Part shown: positions 22,351 to 33,090 of the stretch, in pieces
Numbering within the stretch: the stretch's first letter is position 1
How the letters are laid out: each line of letters starts with the position of its first letter
Assembly: GCA_029378245.1 (NCBI GenBank)
Contig: JARKIF010000020.1
Span: forward strand, 124,001-188,000
DNA length: 64,000 nucleotides
From: Roridomyces roridus
Lineage: Eukaryota; Basidiomycota; Agaricomycetes; Agaricales; Mycenaceae
Reading direction: 5' to 3'
The notes under the pieces: model-generated
What the model was told of the DNA's origin: nothing
The model's database searches: none
The model's input: the letters and a program-made list of their open reading frames with translations, nothing else
Made by a program: the position numbers and the translations under genes

Positions 22351-23941
22351 ATGTCGTTCCCCATGCCACCGACCCAAGAGCTGCCCGCCTTTCGACCTGT
22401 AAACCAGCCGTGCGGGCGCCCTGGATGCGGGCACGTCTATCGCTGGGACGGCACCGACCCCCTCGGTGCCATCGCCGCGCTGGTCAAGATCCACGAGCCG
22501 GTCTGCCCCGCCCGCCTCGCCAGGTACGTTTCACTCATCTCTCTCCGCCTGCGCCAGTGCTGATGACACCAGTGGGACCCACAACTGCCCTCTCCAACGC
22601 TGGAGGCCCCCGACTCAAGAGCCGACGCTCGCTAACCAGGCCTTGACCATGTACGTGTCACCCCGCCTCATCGTGCCCTTCTCGTCGTCGTTGACAACGT
22701 ACGCAGTCCCGCCCATCGGTGGGCCAAGACGATTTTGAAGGAGGACATCAAGCTCCACCCAAAGTTGTCCCACTGTCGGTCGACGTGAGTACAATCTGTG
22801 CCACCCGGATTCTTTTGGCTCTGACCTCGCGAAGCAACTCGTGGACGGCGGAGCTCGATGAGAACCACGACGACCAGGCGCATCATCCCGCGCCTCCCAA
22901 CGCGGGGAACTATGGCGCCAGCTTCGTGACCGTCTTCCAGGGCATGATTCTCGGCACGAATATGTGAGTTGCCTCCCTCGTCTGAAATTCACGATACTTA
23001 TTAACGCGAACGCCTTCGCAGTGTCGCCCATAAAGAAGCAGACGAGTCCTGCTGCGAGCCGACGTGAGTATCGTGCGTGCCACCGGGTTTTCTGGCTCTG
23101 ACCTCGCAAAGGGATTCGCCCCCGCTCGACTTTGATGGCACTCACAACAAGGCCCATCATCTCGCGCCGCCCTACGAAGGTGAATGCACCGCCAGCCTCA
23201 CGGACGACTTCAAGAACTTGAATGGAGAAGGAAATCAGTGAGTCGGATTGTACCCCGATGATGCCACCCACATTCACACGTCTTTAGCCTCGCCGACCAT
23301 CGAGCGGTTCAGCAGGCCGCCGAGGTGCTAATCTCTATTCGCGAGCACACCCCTCTCGCGTCGCCCACCGCCGACTCGACCACGACGCACAAGGCTGAGG
23401 AACGCGGGCTAGTTTGTCGCCCGACGACTCGTGCCACCACCAATGAGACCGCCCGTACCCTCACCACTCCAGGCGGCCGTGTCTCGTCCAAGGCCACCGC
23501 CATCATCACGAGGAGCGCATTCCTGCCTCCACCCCGCGTGAAGAAGAGCTGCCACAGTGCAGAAGAACGATACGAGTATCTGCGGAACGAGGTTTGGGTG
23601 GAGAGTTTCGAAGAGCACCATGTCATCTGCAAAGGCTGCACGAAGCAGATCCAGCTGGACCAAAGGCGGAAGTGGTATCCGGGCCTTTGGGAGAAGCATC
23701 GCGATGGAGGGCGGTGCCCTGGGATTCCTTTTGCTGGCGAGGTGAGGACGATTCCAATGTTATACTTATGAGAAGCGGGACACTCACGACGAGGATTTAC
23801 AGCGCAAGCCGAGGGGGAGGAAGGGGACGAGCGCACAGGGCTCGGGTACCCGTGCCAAGCGAGCTCTGCGTCCGATGCCTTGTGAGTCGTCTTTGCTCTC
23901 CAGATTGTGTTCGCATGCTCATGCGAGGTCCAATAGATTGA
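22351..23941 (+). CDS. Zinc-binding C2HC-type protein with internal exon duplication
   Basis: Nine exons: 22351-22523, 22573-22650, 22707-22784, 22835-22963, 23022-23063, 23112-23237, 23288-23741, 23803-23881 and 23928-23941. All junctions are GT-AG and in phase (390 residues). The last two tiny exons are less sure; a read-through from 23741 would stop at 23771. The N-terminus has CGRPGC...KIHEPVC, a C-x4-C...H-x3-C pattern. The C-terminal part has VICKGCTKQIQLDQRRKWYPGLWEKHR...C, a C-x2-C...H-x5-C pattern typical of uncharacterised Agaricomycete proteins. The middle is acidic and built from duplicated blocks: exons 3-4 and 5-6 resemble each other, as do introns 3 and 5. Zinc and possibly nucleic-acid binding is inferred; the role is unknown. 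Confidence 0.8.
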
Positions 23942-24210
23942 AAGTCTCGAGTGTGTAACGAGCCTCTCCGTATCATCGGACGCGCGTCAAGTCGGGGAAG
24001 AAGACGAAGAAGATGTATCCATCCATGCTTATCCGTTCCGTCCCAGTGTCTGTATCATCTGCGAATTGTATCTGTTTCTATGAGTGGCATGAAACTGAGA
24101 TTCTAGGATTCCGCACCTTGTGCCTGCTGCTCTGCACGAAAGGTCTTTCCGGCGTAAGACTCTCTGAGTCGGTCGGCGTGCTCTCTTGAAGCCTCTCGGT
24201 GACGCATAGC

Positions 24211-25114
24211 AGGCCTAGGCTTGAGAAGCTAGTCGCCGAGGACGCGGTGAGACTCCGTACTGCATACCATCGCTGCCCCAGAGTCGACGCGTAAGCGCGG
24301 AAGTCTGATCTAACGTCCCGTTTTCTGCGGTTCTTCGGGCTGCAGTGGGGACTTCGGCATTGCTGGTGGGCGTATTCTCGAGCTACGACTCTCAGATTCA
24401 GGCGAGGCTCAGTGTGTTTTGTGGATGGGCGTCGATGACGAGAAAGGACTGGTGGCTGACATAACTTCCTCCTTCTTTGACGGCGACCACCATGTCCTCC
24501 AACCCGACCCTCCGTGACCCAGCGACTCTGACTGCCTAGGAACCTGAGGCCAGGATCCTGGCTGCAGCCCCCCGACTTACTCCCTCGCTACAGGGTCCAC
24601 GAACGCAGCCATCCGATATCGCCCGATTTCTTGGCTCCGACGTGTGCACGCCCAGGAGGATGCGTAATACGAGAGAGAGAGGAGATGGGACGGATTCGTC
24701 GTAAGTATGTCCTCCCCCAATCTCCTTTGCTCCACTTCCCACCTCTCTTTCCAGCCTTGCTCTGCGACAGGGCCGTGATCATGTCCCCGTCTACCCACTT
24801 CCGTCTTGCAGCTCGTCTTTTACGCTTTTTCGGGCTCCCGTGGGCGGGTGAGCCTGCTCGCATGCACCTACGAGTTTTCAGGGAGGACTTTGAGGATTGG
24901 GTTTCGTCGTGCGTTCCCTCCTTGTCTCGGTCCCTGTGCCTGTGCCTCTCACTCACAACTCTTGTCCGTTTTCCAATCCCTTCGTAGCTGCCCGCTCCCT
25001 CCTCCCTCCGTATGCGCTATGAACCCGTTATCCTCTTCCTATCCATACATCCGTCTCCGTTCATATCGAAGTACATATCAGCAACAAGATCCCAACCGCC
25101 AACGCCATCCTTAA
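24211..25114 (+). CDS. Unrecognised multi-exon gene, 5' end unresolved
   Basis: Phase-consistent exons are 24211-24290, 24346-24451, 24540-24700, 24771-24908 and 24988-25114. The intron 24452-24539 uses a poor donor (GTGGCT); without it the second exon would stop at 24517. Readable pieces are EKLVAEDAVRLRTAYHRCP, GRILELRLSDSGEAQC and SPSTHFRLAARLLRFFGLPW, which are protein-like but unknown to me. Exons upstream of 24211 must exist, because no start codon fits; one candidate ends near 24150. The 3' end overlaps the 3' end of the convergent surface-protein gene by 54 nt. A spurious chain of frames remains possible. Confidence 0.4.
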
Positions 25115-25736
25115 CTCAATACCCGTCGACGTGCGGCTCGCAGACGAAGGTGCAGACGGGACTGCGTATGCCACCACACTACCTGTGTACTCAATCACAA
25201 TCGTCTCCTCAGGAAAGACATCAACAGGCAAGGTCTCCGCGCAAGTGCCGATCCCATTTGTGCCAAAACCGCAAGTCTCCACTGCACCGAGGGCGCTGTG
25301 GCTTTCGTCCGCGCCCCATTCGATGGTAGCACCAGAGGCGTCGCCGACGTAAGTTGCTCATTAACAATGAGCATGATATTTTCAGTGCATTCACAGGCGA
25401 GAATTCATACCGGTGAATGTCGTCGGAAATGCCACTTCGACGATCGTCGTGCTTGGCTCGACAACGACCACGGAGGACACCGCGTCGATAAGGACGTATG
25501 TCGTTGCGTCGTTGAAATTCGCTGCTCCTGGTATGATACGCAGTGTCTCGCCGGCGCGGATGATACTCGTGCCTGGCTCATCCGGGACCACGAAGTTGAC
25601 GGTGGTCGCGGCGGATGTCTCTGGGTCGAGGGTCAGTATATCAGATGTTATCGTACAGGAGGCTCCTGGCTCACACACCTTTGATCAGGCTCGAGCTGAG
25701 GATTGCGACGACGAGCGTTGTCAGGATGGGGAACAT
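25061..25736 (-). CDS. Secreted, probably GPI-anchored surface protein
   Basis: Exons 25736-25679, 25620-25411 and 25356-25061 give 187 residues, with both introns (58 and 54 nt) GT-AG and in phase. The first 19 residues (MFPILTTLVVAILSSSLIK) are a signal peptide. The body is rich in Thr/Val/Ser with two Cys in the second half (VETCGFGTNGIGTCAE). The protein ends with a Ser/Thr stretch (SAPSSASRTSTG) followed by a 13-residue apolar tail, the usual layout of a GPI attachment signal. It would sit on the plasma membrane or wall. I do not recognise the family. The alternative is a type I membrane protein with no cytosolic tail. Confidence 0.75.
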
Positions 25737-26604
25737 CGCCGTCGGATGTTTTTCCTCGGACTGTATGGTCGGTTCTTTTAAATGCAGATACTCAGCCGCA
25801 TGCACTCCCGCTGGAACCTTGGGGCCTATCGCGGGATTGCCTCACTGCTGTGTCATGGATTCTATAATACTATCTACAGCTGCAGAGTCGGTTCCGCTCC
25901 ACAGCGAGGCTGGGAGCATTTCAAGAGACGACAGCGCCCGGGGCCCGGGGGTCGAAACTCCAGTTACTGCTGTTGTGGTAACTTGCCACCGGTTATCTTG
26001 GTTACAATGAACTCGTCATTAATCGTGCCGACACGAAGTAGCACGGAGAGTGGTTGCGCTCATTCGGTCCGTGCCGTGTACCGGAAGGGGAATTCGTATG
26101 TGCGATGTCAGATGTGAGCGCTTGAACGTTCAACGCTAATGCAGTACAGCATTGCTTGGCACACAGGGGGAACTACAATCTTCTTGAACTTTTTTTTGGA
26201 GTCATTTTTTGTCAGCACTGTGGGTGATCTGGCCGCCGTTGCCTGCAGCTGGCATATATCGACTATGAGGAATTGTGAGTCACCGTGAAATCGCCGCCGC
26301 CAAGGATTGACATGCATCTGTGATGGCCGCCTCAAAGCAGCGCTCATGGGCGGTGGGCGCGTTCAAGTTCACAGAGGTATCATCCATACGACCCTTCCGC
26401 TCGTTCAAAACGTGGAATACGGTATACCAATTCTACGGCTGGTGTTCTCTTCTTCAACCACGTTATGCAGCACGAGCCGCCAAGAAAAATAGAGTACATG
26501 TTGTCACCGCTGCCAGTGCCAAGTCTGACTGCCAAGACGCTACGCGCGTGGGCACGCGTGCGCGTCTTACGGGAGCTTCGGTGCCGGCGGTGTCCGTCCC
26601 CAGG
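25737..26604. other. Divergent upstream region between two secreted-protein genes
   Basis: No supported gene. It contains the promoters of the minus gene (TTTAAAAG about 40 nt upstream of its start) and of the plus gene (TATA box listed separately). Confidence 0.45.
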
Positions 26605-26612
26605 TATATAAG
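26605..26612 (+). promoter_or_regulatory. TATA box of small secreted protein gene
   Basis: TATATAAG lies 36 nt upstream of the ATG at 26648. Strong match and short leader. Confidence 0.7.
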
Positions 26613-26647
26613 ACGCACCCTCCCCGCCATGTCGAACACGGAACAAG

Positions 26648-27144
26648 ATGCAATTCCTCACTCAAGCTCTCCTCGCTCTCGCCACCGTCCTCCCTTTGGC
26701 CCTCGGAGCCCCGATGGTCGTGGTCGAACGCCAGACCACGGAAGTCACTTGCGTCACTCGGTGGTCTGGTATTAACGACTTGATCGTCGATTTGGAGGGG
26801 ACTGTCAGGCAGAGTGCGTTTGAGTCTCTCTTTATATTAAATATTTTATCCTGACGCAAACTCAGAGGATCCAACTTTCCTTACCACGTTCTACGGTGCC
26901 TCTACGTGCGTGTTTCCCCTACTTGTTCTATTCCTGATCTTGAATAATAAGCCATGATATCAGCTCGGCCAACTGCGGCGGCGTGGACATTCAGACTTAC
27001 GTCGACAACATCATGGCCGTTATTGCGACGCCCGATTCGTACTGCGCTATCAACGGGTGAGTGTGGCAAACCTTTAATAGCAGGGAGCTCATGTCCTCTA
27101 GCGATGGTTTTGGAGGCTACGAGTGTGAAATCACCTATCTTTGA
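26648..27144 (+). CDS. Small secreted cysteine-containing protein
   Basis: Four exons (26648-26813, 26866-26905, 26964-27056, 27102-27144) give 113 residues and all phases close. The first 20 residues (MQFLTQALLALATVLPLALG) form a signal peptide. VVVER just after it could be a Kex2-like cleavage point. The mature part holds four Cys, spaced as TCVTRW, NCGG, YCAI and ECEI, enough for two disulphides, and lacks the eight-Cys pattern of hydrophobins. This size, layout and strong TATA promoter fit the small secreted protein class of mushrooms (effector-like or wall-associated). No family was recognised. Confidence 0.85.
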
Positions 27145-28288
27145 GAGTGAACTACTTTGACAGAAGAGGATCAATGGACCATTTCTTAGCATTTGCTAGT
27201 AGACAATTGAATGGGATATTTGTGAAATTGTGAACATGTTTTCTTTCGACTTCGGCAAGATGGCGCTGGGATCTCCAGGCAGATTACTTAAAGAGACAGT
27301 CAGCGCCGTCGAACTAATCCTTGACTGTTGAACAAGTACTGGCCGCTAAACAGAGTCGGACTCAGTAATAAGTAAGTAGTATAGTATGTCCCTCGAACAG
27401 ATGGGCGCGAACAAGACAACAAGAGTCGTACGTGCCTGGTTGGAATCCAAGAGGGCCATAGTTCCACCAAAGTTCCACCGAGAAAAAAGGATTTGATGTC
27501 GCAAGTTATCCGAACGCGGGGAATCGAACCGCCGCACAAGGATTCGTAGACTCGAACAAGCCCTCGTTGGTACTCTTACAGAGGAGGAATGAGTACTAAG
27601 GCTGCCTGGATTGAGAAAGTTCAAATCAGATCCGGAAAATTCCTAGAGCGAATGAGGCAAATGTATCTAGCCCGATTTATGTAGATTTGAGGAGAAAAAC
27701 AATCCTGTTTGGATACCGGCCGCCGCCGGACTGCGGTTCCATGGTTCCAGGAAACCGGGCTGTGCAGTGGGTCGATCCGATACATATGTTCACTATGCGA
27801 AGACCAGGAGTCGATCCTTGTTACGGTTGCATCAACGGGCCGCCACGGAGATCGGAACTTTCAGCTGCTTAGGGATGTTGGCCGCAGGGTTAGCTTTACA
27901 CGCAGGATTTTCCAACTTTTACCCGACGTTGGCCCACTAGGAAGTTGGTCCACAAGCTCAATGACGAGAGACCATAGCGTTCAAGCGCACATGCCGAGAA
28001 TGGGTGTCCCGATTTCCCGATCCATCACTTTCAAGTTTCTACTTGTCGCTCTCGACAGACTATGGCTTCGTAACCTCCGTAGAGTACTACTGTTCTAGGT
28101 CTGAGTTTGCAGTGCTGTGAGAAGTAGAGGTGCACCCAGCCTGCTCCAACGCAAGTACTCGACACGCTGTCATGTTTCTTTGATGTTTCTTCCTAAAAGG
28201 TCCACTGCTGCGCATGGCTGTACCGCTGCGGAACTACTGTGGATTAAATGCATACGGGGATGAAGTAGTAGTCTACTCGCAAGTCCAT
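27145..28288. other. Intergenic, no supported gene
   Basis: Contains one isolated T-arm-like hairpin (27516-27535, separate entry). Otherwise only short frames. Confidence 0.5.
27516..27535 (-). repeat. Isolated T-arm-like hairpin
   Basis: GCGGGGAATCGAACCGCCGC on + is the family hairpin on the minus strand. It is preceded on + by six A at 27483-27488, a T-run 28 nt after the hairpin. It looks like the 3' half of a tRNA, but no acceptor, D-arm or anticodon arm pairs properly. Confidence 0.55.
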
Positions 28289-29671
28289 CTATGACCGCTC
28301 GCCGAACAGACTGGCGCGCAATCGTTCTACAGAGTAGTCCCTCCCCAGAAATACCAAATCCCTCCCTATATCAGAAGCATTGCTGTACTTGCCACTGCGA
28401 GAAAATAAGTGAGCTATACTGGGTAAGCGCCACTAGTACTCACCGGTCCCCGTCGAGCTCCACGATTGACAATCCAGGCGGGGCGATTAGATGAACGAGC
28501 ACACCGTAGGACGACTCGCCCAACAAAAGGACATCGTTCTGCGACAGTGCCCTCAAGTCGGCCAGCCCATCACCCGAGTCGAGGATGCTGTACGGCCCCG
28601 TCTCCCCGAGCTGAGCCAACACTCTGTGGTCCGCGTTCTCCATCGCGATGGTGAGCTGCGTGGCATTGGCGTGGCCGCCCACCGCTGCACGAATGTCGGA
28701 GAGCACGCTGGTGATGCTGCGGATAGACATGGAGCCGCGGAAGGTGGTGGGTGGCTGGCTGGAGGAGGAGCCAACTGTGTCGCCCCAGCGGACATGGACC
28801 CCGATGGTTATGGGCCGTAGTGGTGGTATCGGTAGTGGGAGGGGAAGAGGGTTGGGGCGTGCATAGAGCGACCCAGGGGAAGGGCCTAACTTCTCGCGGA
28901 TCCAGTCGACAACGCAGCCGTTGAGGTCTTCAGTTAGCTGGCGGTGTTGAACGGACGGTCAGCACTCGACTTCATGGGAGGGGAAAGAACGCACCTCGCC
29001 CTCGGCTGTGTCCAGGATGCTGGTACACACCGACAGCTGGCGCTTGATCTCAGCCATCTCCTTGAGTGCATAGCTATCTCCTGCGCAGAGCCCGCGCACG
29101 AGGTGGTCCCGCCGATCAAAAGGTAGAGTATCTCGCAGACGGCATGACCTGCGGGTCTCGAGGAGGAGGCCATCGCCGTTGAAGATGTCTGATGTACGGT
29201 ACCCGTGCTCTGACTCGGTGGAGGCCAACACCAGCGACGAGTCGAGGGCGCGCGAGAGCACGATACTCTGTTTTAAGTGCTGGAGGATGGACTGGATGAG
29301 GTGGTCAGTGTTTATAAGGCGGCCACAGCGACACGGAGACGACGACGAACCCCAAATCCCTCCGGTCCCAAATGTCCCACTTGCAGGTATACACGCTTGT
29401 TCAGGGTTTGCGATGCGCCGTTGAGAGGTGGCCAGGGCGATGAATTTTGCGACGCCGTGGACGCTGGCCTGCTACTCCGCAGCAGCAGCCAGGGTAACCC
29501 AAGAACGGCCAGAGCTGTGATGACGATGAGCACCCATAGGACTCTCGAGCGGCTCCTGAATTTTGACATCGGTCGTGGTTGTGGCCAGGGATTTTCTTCC
29601 GATGTGGGGAGAATTTCGTAGTGGGGCATTGAGGTGGAGGGAATTTCCTTTGGGTGAAAAAGGCCACTCAT
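28289..29671 (-). CDS. Type II membrane glycosyltransferase-like (fucosyltransferase-like) protein
   Basis: Four exons (29671-29393, 29291-28995, 28937-28444, 28394-28289) give 391 residues with all phases closing. A 40-residue basic cytosolic tail precedes one membrane helix at about 44-64 (VLWVLIVITALAVLGLPWLLL), then a lumenal domain. At about 239-245 it carries GVHVRWGD, like the H-x-R motif that binds GDP-sugar in alpha-1,6- and O-fucosyltransferase-type enzymes. Later come SQNDVLLLGESSYGVLVHL and APPGLSIVEL, typical of the acceptor half of that fold. It is therefore probably a Golgi enzyme that adds a deoxy-hexose to glycans. Substrate is unknown, and other GT-B-like sugar transferases are possible. 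The first intron could end at either of two nearby AGs. Confidence 0.75.
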
Positions 29672-30739
29672 TTGGCAATGTTTTCTTTTTCCCTTTCTTT
29701 CGTCAGCTGTGTGTCCCTGCAATCGCGACTGACACGGTGTCAAATATCAAGGGCTTGATTGTCCGCCTTCCGCGCTGAATAAAATAGAGTTCCCGGGGAG
29801 CGTACCGGGCAATACACCTAAGTAGTAGATCGAGTGAGAACTCGGTCAAGCCATAGAACCAGGACGTACCCTCGGCCGGTACCTCCAAGTCTCGGACTTT
29901 TTTTCCTCTCGTCAAGGACATGGGCATGTATTCTACAGGGATTACTACTGGCTCGCATCCTGGATGTCGTTCCGAAACCGCAGCCACTGCCGCTGACTTG
30001 CCGCACGAATGATGATACTGCACCTGTTGAGCTTAAAAGTCTGCACTCCAAGGCCAGAATAGCGAGCACGCACCATGCAACCACATTCTAGAATCTAGCC
30101 ATAAACAGAATCCCAGTTGATTCCCGTTTCCCAATCTGGCTGGCGGACCAGAGGACGGGAGCAGATCCACTGGGCAAATGCCGTGCCGTGCCGAGCTATC
30201 CACCAGGATCCGAAGCCAGGGTATGAAAATAACAAGTGTCCGCTGCAATCCAGCAAGATGGGGCCAGCATTTGAGGGAGCGGGATCGGGATACTTGACGA
30301 GATCGGATACACATTTGACGTAGAGTGAGCTGGGAAGCAGGGACGTCGACTGGAGGCTCTGGCTGCAGCGTGTGGCATGTGTCCCCTGCGTAACTACATA
30401 GCTGTCCAACCAGGTACAGCCTCTACGCGCCAGCAAGTGAGGAGCTGGAGGTCGGGCCCCGGCGGGGCGGAAGCAAGGAAGATTTGTCTTTGATCCGATG
30501 ACCACGTCATCATTTAGCATCATCATGATTCATCATCTGATGCCTGATGCCCCATGTTGAACGATTGTCAGTAATTATTAATTTTTATGGCAATGCCCGT
30601 GGGCGCTCACCAACTACTTCGACCAAATTCCGACGCAGCAGGCCGCACGACGAAGAGTACCACTGGCTCATCAGAGGTCGACCGTCGTTGTTAAGTACAT
30701 GTTAGATGTGTATACACATTTATTACGATGTGTATGGCA
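29672..30739. other. Intergenic, only weak frames
   Basis: Minus-strand frames at 29703-30023 and 30095-30526 look protein-like in places (for example VRDLEVPAEGTSWFYGLTEF) but show no start, splice or domain support. They may be relics of a gene next to the transposon that follows. Confidence 0.35.
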
Positions 30740-32985
30740 GATATATTGTGCAAAAAGTTTTTGCAACTTCAACTCAAAATACAACTACAACTTTGGTTTT
30801 TACATTTACAACCTCAGTTTTTTGATTTTACAACCACAACTTTCTGACTGCAACCTCAACTTTTTGCCCTGCAACTTTTATTCCAGCCAGCACAACTCTC
30901 ATCTTGCTGACCTGCAACCCCCAAGCAGCATTGACCCTGATCACCGGTAGAGTGATTGATGGAGTGATGGGAATTTCTTGAGTTGATGACTCCACCGGAA
31001 GGTCAGTCCGGTGGACGGAATATGGTTGCAAAAGTGATTTAGAACCAAACCAGGCACTCTCTGTGACTCTGTGTCCACACTGCTCAGCGTTCAGGCGTGA
31101 AGAGGCGCATCAATCTTTGATGGCTTGGTTGAAACCCGAACATCACTGGTTGAAAACCAAGCATAACAACAGGAACGGCGGTTTATATCAATGTACACCC
31201 AGAAATGATTGAATGTTTACGAGGCTCCATGTGCCTCGGCGCTTATTATTGTGGAAGGATCGGCAAATGTCGAGTCAATCCACCTTTGGCAACCATGCAG
31301 TGTTGACGCCGAGCCCTGGATATATAAACCCCACCTTTTGTTGTAGATAGCCATCAAATCTTAGTTTCAAACCCCACTTCACTCAATAATTATCTATCCA
31401 TAGTGGTGCCACTGCGTTCAAGTATTTCGATTTAATCATCAATTAATGATCGCTGTATAAACGAAATCCCACGGTTACAATTGAACCCTTGAGAGATTAT
31501 GGAACTGGGTCTAAGTTTCAACACGGACCAATGACTGTGCCGGGCAGAAGTTTTACCATGTTCAGATTTCTTGCTTCGACCCACCAGTGCACCGTGATAC
31601 ATCCCTTGGAATCAGTGTTTCGAGGTCCTGGTGAAACCATGAATATTAGTATTCTTGGGCACTACTCTCTGAGAATCAATAGTTGAATTGATCCCCCAGC
31701 ACAATCTGAGATTCCCACGGTTGAATTTCAATTTCGACAGAAGAAGCTAGCACAGGGGGCATCAGCCGTGGCACTTTTTTTCGTGTGCCAAGGTGGCACT
31801 TGGGAGGTAGTTGGCGCGCAGTTGCCATGTGGGAGCAAAAGCACGTGCCCCGTGACTTACTTGATGTGCGTGAGTTCGATTCCATGTCCCTGCTTCCATT
31901 TTTCTGGCCCAATACATTTGGTGATTATGACCCTCGACAAAGCAGTATAAAATTCATGTAAAATTCCGATAGCAATGGTATGCACCCTACACAAATTTAA
32001 GACATGATTGGGGGGACATTGGGGGGTGTCCTTGGGGATTTCTGCACCAGGACCCTTACATTTATGTGGAAAAAAGCAGGACTACAGCCTGTGTGTCATT
32101 AACCATAATTTTGTGAATCATCAGAGCCCCATGAAACAATGCTCTTCGGCTTCGACTATCCAACAATCTAATGACTTCCGTTAGATTATGTAATGCCCGG
32201 CTGGTTGTGAAACCCGGGGAACCGATCAAAATCCCACCGACTGTCCAACTACTTACCAACTACCCGCCAAGTGCCACGCAACTGCCACCTTGGCACACGA
32301 GGCAAAGTGCCATGGCATTTGCCCCCTGTGTAGAGACTTGTAAGGGTTGGCGCCACGTCTCGGCAATCAAGCAGACTCAGCAGACAAACGGCACAGAGTC
32401 AGTCCAGAGCTCAGTTGAACAATAAGCCGTGGCAGTGGGACAGCGGTGCCGCAGCTATTACGCAGTTGTTCTATTCAGTATAAACAGTCAGTAGCTAAGT
32501 ACTGGTAGTTCAGGCATTCTCATCCAAGTAGATCACCCACCAGCAACGATCTCGTGTTTTGTGACTTCTCATCCGAAATTCGAGAACCCCGCAGTCTCAC
32601 CACACTCCGCAATGATGGCTTGGCTTAATGGCCCTGATTAAATTGCCAAAACTTGAACAAAACCCACTATTCTGGCCTTGCCTGCCGCCCCGATACCGGT
32701 CCCGCCTCCCGCTCCCAAGCCTTCCGCAGCAATCCCATGGATGATCCAATCCACTGGCAGAACCGGGAGCTTACTTAACCTTGACTTGACATCAAGTTGC
32801 GGGAAGCCATCTTGAAGTTGTATTCTGCTAGTCAAAGTTGTAGTTGTACACACACAAAGTTGTAGGTACACAAGTTGTAAGTTGTATTCTTGCAAATCAA
32901 AGTTGTATTCCAAAAGTTGCAAGTTGAGAGTGAAATCGGGCGAAAAACCACAAGGTTGCAGTAAATACTTTTTGCACGTTATATC
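30740..32985. mobile_element. 2.25-kb inverted-repeat element with CAACTT-rich ends
   Basis: The left end starts GATATATTGTGCAAAAAGT and the right end, reverse complemented, starts GATATAACGTGCAAAAAGT. Inside each end lie about 150-220 nt of irregular ACAACTTT-type subrepeats, on opposite strands. No transposase frame was found, so it is non-autonomous. Long subterminal repeat arrays recall Zisupton/KDZ-type elements of mushrooms, but I cannot show a target duplication. It contains a second, nested element. Confidence 0.6.
31751..32330. mobile_element. 580-bp nested inverted-repeat element
   Basis: Arms of about 70 nt start with CACAGGGGGC at both ends and share GTGTGCCAAGGTGGCA; the right arm has one extra short insertion. 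The flanks read TAG on both sides (31748-31750 and 32331-32333), a possible 3-bp target duplication as in PIF/Harbinger-type elements. Non-coding. Confidence 0.65.
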
Positions 32986-33090
32986 GCCCATAGATGTGCC
33001 CTGGCTGCTGCGGCATTCGCAGCGGCAACTTAAGCCCGCCGTGGACTCAACATTTCTCTCGCGCGGTTTCGGTAACGGGCCAACCCGGCT

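Noticed and set aside
22235..22405. Upstream start at 22235 for the zinc-binding gene
   Set aside because: Splicing GTACGC to CCCAG leaves the wrong phase for the frame beginning at 22351.
27500..27620. tRNA gene on the minus strand
   Set aside because: The T-loop is good but the T-stem has mismatches, the acceptor halves do not pair, and D-arm and anticodon arm are missing. Treated as a hairpin-family member.
30095..30526. 144-residue minus-strand protein
   Set aside because: No domain, no paralogue and no splice context; composition is like neighbouring non-coding DNA.
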